Assembly (NCBI RefSeq): GCF_905171765.1
Contig: NC_053392.1
Location: 410,926,299 to 410,990,298, forward strand
Length of the DNA stretch: 64,000 nucleotides
Direction of reading: 5' to 3'
Origin: Bufo bufo
Taxonomy: Eukaryota > Chordata > Amphibia > Anura > Bufonidae
Part shown: one piece after another, positions 9,659-20,095 of the stretch
Numbering within the stretch: the stretch's first letter is position 1
Layout of the letters: each line of letters begins with the position of its first letter
Made by a program: the position numbers and the translations under genes
Notes under the pieces: model-generated
Told to the model about the DNA's origin: nothing
Databases searched by the model: none
Seen by the model: the letters and a program-made list of their open reading frames with translations, nothing else

Positions 9659-10837
9659 TCATAGATTTGACTGCTTAGAGGATTTGTCTTGGTTAAAGAG
9701 AAAACCCTTACCTCTACCTTTTGATGACGGCCATGAACCTGCGCCATATTTTTTCCTCTGATCTTGCCTCCCCCTTTTCTGGTTGCAAAATGACCGTCGC
9801 TGCTGGAAAAACTTGGTCTCAGTAGGGAACCCCTTCTTCCTATCAGAAGCTTTTTCTAGAATATCATCCAGAACTGAACCAAAAAGTCTGTCTCCTTCGC
9901 AGGGGATACCACACAGTCTATTTTTGGAAGCAGTATCTCCTGTCCAGGATCTCAACCATACAGACCTCCTTGCCGTATTTGAAAGAACTGCAGATCTAGC
10001 GGATAATTTAACCAGGTCCGCAGATGCGTCGGCTAAAAAATTAGAAGCTTGTTTCAAAATAGGCAGGGAAGATAAAATGTCTTCTCTAGGGGTGCCTGAG
10101 ACCAAATGTTCCTCCAGCTGCGACAACCATAAGGATAAAGACCTAGCAGTGTAGGTAGCTGCAATGCCTGGCCTTAACATAGACGTATTAGACTCCCATG
10201 ACCTTTTTAGCACAGATTCGCATTTCTTATCCATGGCGTCTTTTAAGAGCTCCACATCTTCGAATGGCAGTGATTCTTTTTTTGAAATTCTAGCTATAGG
10301 TGCATCTACTTTGGGAGTTTTGTCCCAGTGGGCTGAGTCATCCCACTTTCTTTTAAATACTTTAGATGTACCTGCCCTTTTTTCAGGATCTTTCCATTCA
10401 TCTGAAATAAGTTTCTTAATGTTGTCATGCACCGGAAAGACTCTTTTTTTCCTATCACCCAGAGCCTTAAAAATCAGATCCTGAACGGACTGGATCACTT
10501 TTGATTGTTCAATATTTAAGGTGGATCTGATTGAATTTAGCAGAGAGTCCGTTTCTTCTAATGAACACAGGGGTCTGCCTGCTTCATCCTCAGCGGAAGA
10601 GGCCGACTCTGAAGAATCTATGTCTTCTGTTACCTCCAGGTCCCAATCCTTTTGGGGATCTGGAATAGCTCTAGAAGTGGAAGGTTTCTGGGGTAGGGAG
10701 GCTATTTTAGCCTCAAAAGCCGAGCTGACTTCTTCTCTGATGATGGTTCTCAGATTGTCCACCAAGGAAGGGGCCTCTTCAGACATGATCTTGTCTGTGC
10801 ATTTCTGGCAGATAGGTCTTTTACTGTGACCTGCCAA
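9659..10837 (-). CDS. DIRS gag-like protein, intact frame (392 aa)
   Basis: This is the first gene of the DIRS element, starting at ATG 10837 with ICQKC near the N-terminus. It has an acidic, Ser-rich section (residues about 70-100), a helical middle and a basic C-terminal tail rich in Arg, Lys and Gly (about 345-392) that would suit nucleic-acid binding. DIRS gag proteins are thought to package the element RNA. The frame is uninterrupted. It is followed by reverse transcriptase on the same strand. Confidence 0.85.
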   Translation of the reverse strand: MAGHSKRPICQKCTDKIMSEEAPSLVDNLRTIIREEVSSAFEAKIASLPQKPSTSRAIPDPQKDWDLEVTEDIDSSESASSAEDEAGRPLCSLEETDSLLNSIRSTLNIEQSKVIQSVQDLIFKALGDRKKRVFPVHDNIKKLISDEWKDPEKRAGTSKVFKRKWDDSAHWDKTPKVDAPIARISKKESLPFEDVELLKDAMDKKCESVLKRSWESNTSMLRPGIAATYTARSLSLWLSQLEEHLVSGTPREDILSSLPILKQASNFLADASADLVKLSARSAVLSNTARRSVWLRSWTGDTASKNRLCGIPCEGDRLFGSVLDDILEKASDRKKGFPTETKFFQQRRSFCNQKRGRQDQRKKYGAGSWPSSKGRGKGFLFNQDKSSKQSNL

Positions 10838-11393
10838 CTGCTTTTTACAAATTAGTCATTTCCCCACTCCTTCCTGTCTCTCTGCTCTGCAAGATACAAA
10901 AGGACAACTCCTAACTAAGGAGTAGGAGATGAGTGGGGAACCTTCACCAGTGAATCCTATAAGGGCACAAGTAAAAAAACATAGAAATTCTCTCCCAAGA
11001 GGAGGCTTACCGGGCTAAGGTCCTTAGGGGTGTCGGACGGGTTTTCCACAGGGAGCGACATCGTTGGTGTCTAATCCCGAACGCCAGGTTGCTCTGAACG
11101 GCATCTGGATCTCCGTGTAGTTATTTTAAATCATTTCCATGTAACCGCAATCTCGCGAGAACTCGGGCCCAAGCATCTTGCTCCATCCGTCCCATCTGTA
11201 GGCTCCAGAATGAGGCGTTGCTGCCTGGGGCTGCCCTGAATAGAGGACTTACGCCGAAGCAAGCGGGGGGAACCACATCTCGTCCCCGGACTCAGCCCTC
11301 CTGAATACCAGGGAATACTTACCCCAGGCTGGGGGCGAAAGGATAGCGGGAGCACCCGCTAGTTCTCTACTCCATCCCGAGGGACAGGAAACA

Positions 11394-11505
11394 ACTGGAG
11401 AAGGTAAAGGGGAGGAGGCTTTTAAACTTTGTTCTCTGCGTTGTTTCCTGTCCCTGGGAGGCGGGGTATCCTCCTGCTTAGTGCCATTGGGGAGGCGTAT
11501 GGAAA
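11394..11505. repeat. Right inverted terminal repeat of DIRS
   Basis: Inverse partner of 6465-6573. It ends in GGAGGCGTATGGAAAA at about 11505; immediately beyond, the interrupted gene frame resumes. Confidence 0.85.
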
Positions 11506-11506
11506 A

Positions 11507-11980
11507 ACAGCATTGATAAAAGTTTGCAGGCTATTGGTGGTGACTCAACAAATGTTAACACTGGTTTTGAAGGAGGAGTCATGCATTGCGTTGAGGTAAA
11601 GCTGAATCGTAAACTCATCTGGTTGGTTTGTGCTCTTCATACTAATGAGCTACCTTTGCTGCACTTGATCAAACAGTTGGATGGGAAAACTTTGTCTAAC
11701 AACAAGTGGAGTGGTAAAATTGGCAACATGCCTTGAAATCAACTGAACTTGAAATCAATCCCTCATTTGTCAGAATATCCTTTCCAGAGCCTTTGGTTCC
11801 ATTGAGTGACACTGTTGTCAAAGATCTCTCTACAGATCAGGCTTATGGTTACAGGATAACTCAGGCCATAAGGACATATGTACTTCCAACTGATCTGGCA
11901 TTACTAGAAATTGGTCCTGTAAGCCACTCTCGGTGGTTAACAACTGCAAATAGGATTTGTCGCATATGGTTTTCAAAACA
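11507..11980 (+). pseudogene. Unrecognised transposase-like gene, 3' part
   Basis: The frame resumes after the DIRS element with QAIGGDSTNVNTGFEGG (about 11522-11575), then HTNELPLLHLIKQLDG, and, after a frameshift near 11735, DQAYGYRITQAIR and PVSHSRWLTTANRI. The D-x-T-x-V-N-T-G and H-x-N-E-L motifs look like catalytic-core signatures, but the family is not characterised to my knowledge. The gene is lost at about 11980 where hAT sequence begins. Together with 5186-6430 it is one gene remnant. Confidence 0.6.
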
Positions 11981-13179
11981 TGGCCAGGCTGGCCAACATG
12001 TGGAACGTGGATTTCCAGTGTGTGCTAACGTCGCACAACAGCTGGTAAGCTGGAAATTTCAAGCGCTGCTGGAGCGTTGACAGACCAGCTGAAGCTGTCG
12101 ATGACTTGCATAAATGTGTACACACGCGACACACCTTCACCAGTAGCTCAGGCAAATTGGGGTAGGTATTGAGAAACCGTTGAACCACTAAGTTTAAGAC
12201 GTGGGCTAGGCATGGTATTTGTCTGAGCTTGCCGAGCTCCAAAGCCTCCACCAAGTTACAGCCATTATCAGACACAACCATGCCTGGTTCTAGGTTGAGT
12301 GGCGAGAGCCACAGCTCAGTCTGGTCTCTTATACCCTGCCACAGCTCTGCAGCGGTGTGCTGTTTGTCCCCTAAGCATATCAGCTTCAGCACAGCCTGTT
12401 GCCGCTTCCCCACTGCAGTGCTACATTGCTTCCAGCTACTGACTGATGACTGACTGGTGCTGCACGTGGATAATTCTGTGGTGGAAGTGGAGAAGGAGGA
12501 GGAGAAGTGGGGGTTGGAGCCACTAACGTAGGTGGTGGCGGAAACCCAGATGGAATTAGGGCCCGCAATCCTTAACGTCGGTAGCACCTGTGCCATCCCA
12601 GGGTACGACATGCTCCCGGCCTCCACAACGTTCACCCAGTGTGCCATCAGGGAAATGTAGCGTCCCTGGCCGAATGCACTTGTCCATGTGTGGACCTTCC
12701 CAGTAACTGCATTGGTCAGGGCACGTGTGATCTTACAGGACACATGTAGGTGTAAGGTGGGCCTGGCACACCTTGAAAAATAATGACGGCTTGGGACTGC
12801 GTAATGTGAGACGGCCGAGGAAGGCCTAAGTGTCCACAAGCCTAAATGGCAACATTTCCAGGGCCTGTAATTTGGAAAGCTGCGCATTTAGTGCTATGGC
12901 CTGTGGGTGGGTGGCTGGGTATTTGCGCTTGCGGGAGGCATCCGGGCCTGCGCCTTCGACAAGGGATTGGCCAGCACATAACACCGGGGAAGAGGAGGCA
13001 GTGGTGTGACCCGCAGACACAGATTGTAGACCCAGGCATTCGGCCCACCTGTTATGGTGCTTTGATGCCATGTGGCGGATCATGCTGGTGGTGGTGAGGT
13101 TGCTAGTGTTCACTCCCCGGCTCATTTTTGTATGGCACAGGTTAAAAATTACAATTCTTTTGTCGTCTGCACTTTCCTC
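11977..13179 (-). pseudogene. hAT transposase, BED finger end and catalytic N-half
   Basis: Frame 13227-12826 contains the rest of a BED zinc finger: C..C in NLCHTKM, then NTSNLTTTSM and H...H in RHMASKHH. A shifted frame 12887-11973 holds TSAFGQGRYISLMAHWV, SDNGCNLVEAL and IPCLAHVLNLVVQ, hallmarks of hAT transposases, ending at STFHMLASL. The dimerisation (hATC) region is absent. Frameshifts and truncation make it inactive. Confidence 0.85.
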
Positions 13180-13296
13180 AAAAAAGCACCAGACTGGGGC
13201 GGAGCCTAGCAGCAGAGCCGCATGCAAGCACCTGCGTGAGCTCTGCAGAGGATCGCCGGTGTGCAGGCATATTTAGCATATTTTTAAAGCCCCAAC

Positions 13297-14378
13297 ATGG
13301 GTAAAATCACCAAGTATAAGTCCAAGGATACCCCAGGGACCGGTAGGTCAGCGACTGGACAAGGAGACCTGGACCGTTTTGTTAAAAAAACAAATCTTCA
13401 GCATGTGAGGCGAGCCGACAAGATGGTGCCGAGTGCAGAGACACTGCTTCAGGAAGCCTCCGAATCGGAAGATGGGGAGGGCAGTGAAGCGGCTGCTCCC
13501 ACTATGAGAGATGTCTTACCGTTCTCTAGAGCTTTTATGAGACAACTACTAGTGGAGGCACTGGATCCATTGGTCCTGGAGCTCAAAGAGTTTAAACAAG
13601 ATTTGAAGCAACAGAGTGACCGATTGGAGGTGCTGGAAACCACGCAAGTGTCGATAGTGGATTTTAACACCGCTATATCCCATAACATGGATTATGCCCA
13701 AGCTCACTTGAACTCTCTTTACAGTCAGCTTGAAGATCAAGATAATCGGGGGAGGCGAAATAACTTAAGACTTAGAGGTTTCCCGGAGTCCATACAAGCT
13801 GACGCCATTAAGCCAATGCTGACTGATTTTTTTAAAGGCCTCCTGCATGAAGAGTCACATTTGGACCTCACGTTGGAGAGAGCCCACAGAGCCCTGCGGC
13901 CACCCCAAGAGATTCCCCAAGGGACATCGTATGTAAATTGAACAGCTTCCAAACTAAAGAAAGCATATTAAAAGCTGCCAGATCTACGCCGCAGGTTGCC
14001 TTCGCCGGCTCTAACATCCTGATATACCAAGATCTATCCCCGCTGACCTTGAAAAAGAGGAAAGCACTTAAACCATTATTAGATATATTAAGGGATCGCA
14101 AGATTACTTATCATTGGCTATACCCTTTTGGTCTGCTGATCGACTTCCCAGACAGGAAGGCGATAGTCAGATCACCAGCGGATCTTAAAAGAGTCTACGA
14201 AAAGCTGGAAATCGCAGATCTGCAGATTGAGGACTGGAATCCGGTCCAGGAATTGACGCAGCTACCAGCATTGCCTCTAATCACCCCCTGGACGCCAGTG
14301 AGCACAGGGCGACCACAGCGACAGAGGAGAAGATTAGAGGAATTTAACTCCCGTAGTCCCACGTTGGACAAGGACTGA
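13297..14378 (+). pseudogene. L1 ORF1 protein, one frameshift
   Basis: ORF1p would coat L1 RNA as a trimer and act as a nucleic-acid chaperone. The first frame (13297-13941) has a charged N-terminus, a coiled-coil-like section (about residues 75-150) and the RRM start NRGRRNNLRLRGFPE. The second frame (13938-14378) has the C-terminal domain with LNSFQTKESILKAAR and LLIDFPDRKAIVRS. A small indel just before 13935 shifts the frame. Otherwise complete in length. Confidence 0.8.
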
Positions 14379-14842
14379 GTGTAAATTAAGTAGGTTTCCG
14401 GTTTGATACTATCTGTGCCTTTTATTATGCCAGTCTCTCAAAAAATAGTAGAGGACAAACATTTAACCCACTGATTCACCTGTGTTGTAATAGCTGCCTG
14501 CCCACCCTTTTAGATCCTCTAGGTGGCAGCCTACGCCCACGATTCTCACACTTATGTTTGAGACCCACCCATTGCTCCTCAGAGGAGACAAGTTCATGTT
14601 CATAACGGTTTTAGTTCCTCCTATTATGTTTTCAGCCGCACACATGATGCTAATGTCAGATAATGTAATAGCAAACGTAGACAGGATGTGTGTGATATAC
14701 CAGCTTTTCACAATGTTTTGTTATATAGAGTGCGATAGAGGTGATTGCAGGATGTGCAAAGGGAGGTCATCGTTACCGCACACTGCGTTGCGGTTTATTA
14801 GGAGAAAATTAGCTAATACCGGACTAGTAGATAGCTGAAGAT

Positions 14843-16669
14843 GAATAAGAAGTAGAATCGGCACTCAAACCATGAGGAATACACGTGGAGCCGAATTGTA
14901 AAGTTTAAGAATTTATTAAACAATATACCCTGTGTGTACTGGGTTAAAAAATACTTTTTAAAAATATATCTAAAAAAAATAATCAATAAAACATATATTG
15001 GAACACCTTGCTCATGTATTCACTATGCCAATTAAAGCTGCATCCGTATCTTCCCGAAATGGGTCCGACTCGTTGGTTCGCAGCCCTATATGGCCGAGTA
15101 AACCAGGGCTGACTATATAGCTATATTCAAATGCGGTAGGTTACATATATGAAATACAATAAAAGCATACAAATAAAATATACTAAGTATACAAGGTATC
15201 ACCATGCAGGATGAAAGATATAAGATAGAAGATATATAGTCCGGATATGAACCGTATTGTCACTTCTTATAATAAAGGGAATGAGGAAATTCTGAGGAAA
15301 TAATATCCGAAAAAGGATTCGTAAATGATATTGTAATATATGGTTTGATTAAATATCTGTTAAAAACACTCATTGTAGTTAGAAGCAATGCCTAAATTGA
15401 TGCTAGCGCTGATTTTTAACATATGTTTAGGTATAATATTGGAATGATCTCTGTATTCTTATATGGCTATACAATCTGTTTATACGCAATCAATATAGAT
15501 ATGGAGCATTATAAATGAATCACAAAATGAATGATAGTGCAATATATACATAAAAAAATGTGCACAATGCCATAGAAGGTCTATATTGCACAATATCACC
15601 CTGAGAACAGGTGAAAGCAATGAGTCAATTAAGAGGAGAATATAAAAAACCAGACACTATAGCTCACAGGTTACCCACTGAGGAAGAGATAAGATATCTC
15701 GAAACGCGTCTGGACGTAATACCTGTGAGACAATCATCCCGGCGGTACATGGCCATGTACTAAAAGACGAAAAATCTATCTACAACAAAGACGTGGTAAC
15801 TTTTCATTTGCTCCACGCAAGATCACAATCGCTGCAGGACTCACGTAAGCATAGTATCCGAGAAAGGCCTGTCGCGAGATTAGTGACGAGACCTTGGCTA
15901 AACTGGAATTAATTCAGCTACAGCGGAGAAAGGTTGAAGCGTGGGACGCCACGGCAGTAACCCTCCTGCGGAATGGATACAGTGAGACCACAGTGAGTAA
16001 CTATGATTCTACCATAAGTGCAGTTACACCGCATTGTTGAAAAACAAAAACGATACGAGTACGTGTGCAACAGATATGCTGGACAATTGAACTGACACTT
16101 TGTACACCCAGTCTTTTGATACAAATTATAGTGGATGGACATTCCCTTTATTATAAGAAGTGACAATACGGTTCATATCCGGACTATATATCTTCTATCT
16201 TATATCTTTCATCCTGCATGGTGATACCTTGTATACTTAGTATTTTTTATTTGTATGCTTTTATTGTATTTCATATATGTAACCTACCACATTTGAATAT
16301 AGCTATATAGTCAACCCTGGTTTACTCGGCCATATAGGGCTGCGATCCAACGAGTCGGACCCATTGGGGAAGATACGGATGCAGCTTTAATTGGCATAGT
16401 GAATACATGAGCAAGGTGTTCCAATATATGTTTTATTGATTATTTTTTTATATATATTTTTAAAAAGTATTTTTTAACCCAGTGCACACAGGGTATATTG
16501 TTTAATAAATTCTTAAACTTTACAATTCGGCTCCACGTGTATTCCTCGTGGTTTGAGTGCCGGTTCTACTTCTTATTCATACAATTTAATCAGAACCAGG
16601 GGTGTTTCTCTGAACCTGTGCACCTATCGTGATAAACTTGAGTGAGCCACCTGCTTATTATTCATTTCC
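14843..16669 (+). mobile_element. Penelope-like non-autonomous element with inverted arms
   Basis: A 14 bp direct repeat AGATAGCTGAAGAT at 14829-14842 and 16670-16683 flanks the insertion, and removing it restores the L1 endonuclease reading frame. The arms at about 14841-15295 and 16135-16580 are inverted copies of roughly 440 bp. The centre carries a hammerhead ribozyme motif (15663-15729). Hammerhead motifs and inverted partial copies are known features of Penelope-like elements; the assignment is an inference because no reverse transcriptase is present. Confidence 0.7.
15663..15729 (+). ncRNA. Hammerhead ribozyme, type I
   Basis: The conserved core is present in full: CTGAGGA at 15678-15684 and GAAAC at 15701-15705. 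Stem II is GAGATA (15686-15691) paired with TATCTC (15695-15700) with a 3-base loop and one extra A after the core. Stem III is the minimal AC/GT pair around GC (15704-15709), leaving C at 15710 as the cleavage nucleotide. Stem I pairs CCA with TGG next to the core and, beyond an internal loop, CTCACAGGT (15663-15671) with ACCTGTGAG (15721-15729), nine perfect pairs. It would self-cleave the element transcript. Confidence 0.8.
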
Positions 16670-19600
16670 AGATAGCTGAAGATCCCTATATCCGGGACAT
16701 AAAGACTACACATATTATTCTCCTGCGCATAAGTCATATCAAAGATTAGATTATGTCCTAATGTTCTCCTCACTCCTGCCTTATTGTGTGAAAACTTCTA
16801 TTGGATCCATACTGCTGTCGGATCATGCTCCGGTTTTCATGAGTTTCCAAATGCAAGATATCCCCAAAAAGGAAATGATCTGGAGACTCAATGAAACTCT
16901 CCTACATAACCCGTCCCATCAGAAACATATGGAGGGGAAAATTGAGGAATATTTTGAACTTAATGACTCAACTGAGATTTCCCCCAGCACCATATGGGAA
17001 GCACATAAGGCAGTGGTGAGAGGACACTTCATCTCTCTGGGATCGCACCTTAAGATATGCAGGGAAGCAGAAATACTTGATATACAGAAACAAATACAGA
17101 CTATGGAATCTATGCATAAAAAGCTTCAGACACCAGATGTTTTACAAAAACTCGACCTTCTCAGGTCACAGATGAAAAACATTTTAAATGCCAACTCAGC
17201 TAAATGGTTCCTGTCTGCTAAGTTTAAATACTATGCCCATGGCGACAAAGCCTCTAAATTTATGTTGTCCCAATTAAAAAAACGTAAGGTACACTCATAT
17301 ATCCAAAAAATACAGTCCCCCTCATCACAAATTCTATATCATACTGAACAAATTGCAACTAGCTTTACAGATTACTACACCAATTATATAACCTAAACCC
17401 AGTATCTTCTTTCAAGGATTGACAACTGAAAACTACTGATACAAAGCTTTGGCTCTCATCGCTTGACCTCCCTAAGCTAACAGTAGGGCAATCACAGGTG
17501 ATTTCTCGCCCATTTACAATTATAGAACTGAGGAAGGCCCTTAAGGAATCTCCCCTTCATAAAAGCCCAGGTCCAAATGGATTACCTATGAAATACTATG
17601 ACTCCTTCCAAGGCATTCTTTTACCCAAACTCCTTCAAGTTTGTAACTCAATCTGGGAAGGGAAACCCCTACATCCACATATGCTTGCTGCCCAAATAAC
17701 CATCATTCCTAAAGAAGGAAAAGACCCTTCCCTGTGTGCCAGTTACAGACCGATATCTTTGCTCAATATCGACCTGAAACTGCTGGCAAAGATGCTGGCT
17801 TCTCGTCTTCAGTCCCTCTTGCCTCAATTGATCCACATGGAGCAAGTGGGCTTTGTGGGAGGGCGTGAAGGAAGAATGAACATAAGCCGCCTGATAAACA
17901 TAATACATCATGCTCACTCCACTTCCACTCCACTAGTCCTTCTTGGCACTGATGCCGAGAAGGCTTTTGATAGAGTGGACTGGGCATACATGAGTGAAGC
18001 CCTGAAAAGTTTTGGCATTCCAGAAAGCTTTATTGAAGTGGTAATGGCCATGTATAGCAACCCTAGCGCAAGAGTCTTAGTAAACAATACACTATCCCCA
18101 GCTTTTAAAATTAGCAATGGGACCAGGCAGGGCTGCCCCCTTTCCCCACTTCTCTTTATCCTTTCCATTGAACCGCTGTTATAAGCGATACGGCAGGATC
18201 AACGGATACAGGGTATGACCATTAAAGGAGTTATCCACTCTCTAGCTGCATTCGCAGATGACCTCCTTCTCATCATCACTAATCCCGTTGAGGCCTTCCC
18301 TGCAATTCACGAGTTACTAGAACGATTTGGAGCCCTCTCCAATTTCAAAGTAAATTTATCCAAGTCACAAGTATTAAACGTATCATTGGATTCACAAATA
18401 CAAAATACACTAGAGTTGAGCATTGCCTTTACCTGGTCAACACGCAGCATTCCCTTCCTAGGTGTGAACATCACCTCCCATCCTTCAGCTTTGTACTCGG
18501 AAAATTACAAAAATATACCACGTATAGTCAATAATCTTCTGACATCATGGGATTTGCCGTTTACCTCCTGGTTTGGTCGTAGAACTCTAATTAAAACGAT
18601 AGTTCTCCCAAAAGTATTGTACCATTTACAGGCACTGCCAATTCCAATACCTAGATCCTTCTTTCTCCAATTGAGAAGGGTCCTGACGCGCTTCCTGTGG
18701 AGTGATGCCAGACCTAGACTGCCTTACTGCCAGGTGATTAAGTCTCAGAAAGATGGCGGTCTGGGTATTCCAGATTTTCTTAACTACCATAAGTCTATAC
18801 AGGGTCTTAGGGTTTTAGAATGGATTCGTAGTCCGCCGGGGAGGTTAGATATGGCATTAGAACAAGACCTGGCAGGGATTCCTCTGCGCTCTTTGGTCCT
18901 AGCCAGAAGATATAGACCGGAGATTTTGAAACATATAACAAATCCCTTCACGAGCAACACCCTCAAAGTGTGGTATTCAGGTGTGGTGGGGAAATTGTTG
19001 TCAGGTCCGATCTCACCAGTATTACAGGTTAGAGATGTTATGTGGGATTCTACCCAAGAGTTTAGAGCCACACTGAGCGAAGGATCAAGGGCGAACTCGA
19101 CTACAATACTGGATCTCATATCAAGACCTCATGGTGGTGATGAGGCCGCTCTTGACTACCCCCAAATAAGGAACCTAACCCAATTTCAACGTTTCCATCT
19201 CCTGCAATCCATCGCCGGGGTTCAGATACTCAGTTGTAGCTCCCCCACAAATTTCGAACAAATGATTATGGGAATGAGAGAACCGAGTAAAAAAATCTCC
19301 AAGATATACTCTTCACTCCTTGAAGTATCCAAAGTACATAAACCCCCTTTAATTAGGAGTTAGGAGAACGATTTAAATGTCACGTTCTCCTCTGAAGAGA
19401 CTAGAACATTAATATCACAAACTAACAATATCTCTAGGTGCGTGTGCCTCCAAGAGAACTATTACAAGCTGATTACTAGGTGGTACTATATACCACTGTG
19501 CTGGAGATATTTGGGTGCTGAGGGGTCCTTTTTACATATATGGTGGGCATGTCACTTAGTGAAACCCTTTTGGATAGGAGTATGTAATATCTTGACCGAA

Positions 19601-20095
19601 TTGCAGGGTAGTGAATTTACACTTCTACCACAATGTTGTCTGCTGGGACTTCAGTCCCCACAGTGTCGTCCCGGGACCATCAAGCTTACCGCCTTCAACA
19701 ACAACTGTTGGCAGTGGCCAGGGTCTTAATCGCCTCTAACTGGAAGACGAAGGTAGTACCAGATATCCCACAATGGCTCTCTCGGTGCGATCAAGTGTAT
19801 CGCTTAGAGTAGATTGCGCATTGGGAGATAAATAACTCTCCCTTATTTGAAAAGGTTTGGGAAGTCTGGAAAAAAATTCGCAATTTTACCTGATGGAGCT
19901 TTGTCATGCTGGATCTCAAGGTTTTTCCGTTATCCCGGGTCTAGTACAGTCTTATTACACAATTACAGTCCTACAGTCTAAACACGTAACTACAGTCCTA
20001 TCAGTACTATTATCACCCAGTGACTACAACGGATTAGATCTGATATCTCTTTTGTACCTTTCTGTTAAGTTAAGAAATTAACATGGTTACATGTA

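Larger units (their letters stand above)
6431..11506 (-). mobile_element. DIRS-like tyrosine-recombinase retrotransposon
   Basis: Gene order on the minus strand is gag (10837-9659), reverse transcriptase/RNase H (about 9620-8080) and tyrosine recombinase (7849-6776), the DIRS arrangement. Inverted terminal repeats are at about 6465-6573 and 11394-11505. An internal complementary region at 6660-6760 reads as the two outer ends joined, as expected from the DIRS circular intermediate. It lies inside the unrecognised gene, which continues on both sides with no obvious target duplication, typical of recombinase-mediated insertion. Length is about 5.1 kb, normal for DIRS. Only gag is undamaged. Confidence 0.93.
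14760..20080 (+). pseudogene. L1 ORF2 (endonuclease end, reverse transcriptase), broken
   Basis: Only the end of the endonuclease is recognisable: KLANTGLVD before the Penelope-like insertion, then YSPAHKSYQRLDYVL and SDHAPVFM after it; the N-terminal endonuclease is missing. The reverse transcriptase covers 17498-19363 with KSPGPNGLP, YRPISLLNID, TDAEKAFDRVDW, NGTRQGCPLSP and the active site FADDLLL. An in-frame TAA at 18182, probably a changed CAA codon, and stops near 17394 interrupt it. The C-terminal Cys/His part lies near 19440-19560. Inactive. Confidence 0.85.

Noticed and set aside
12386..12568. Proline-rich open frame on the minus strand
   Set aside because: Alternate frame of the hAT transposase linker region.
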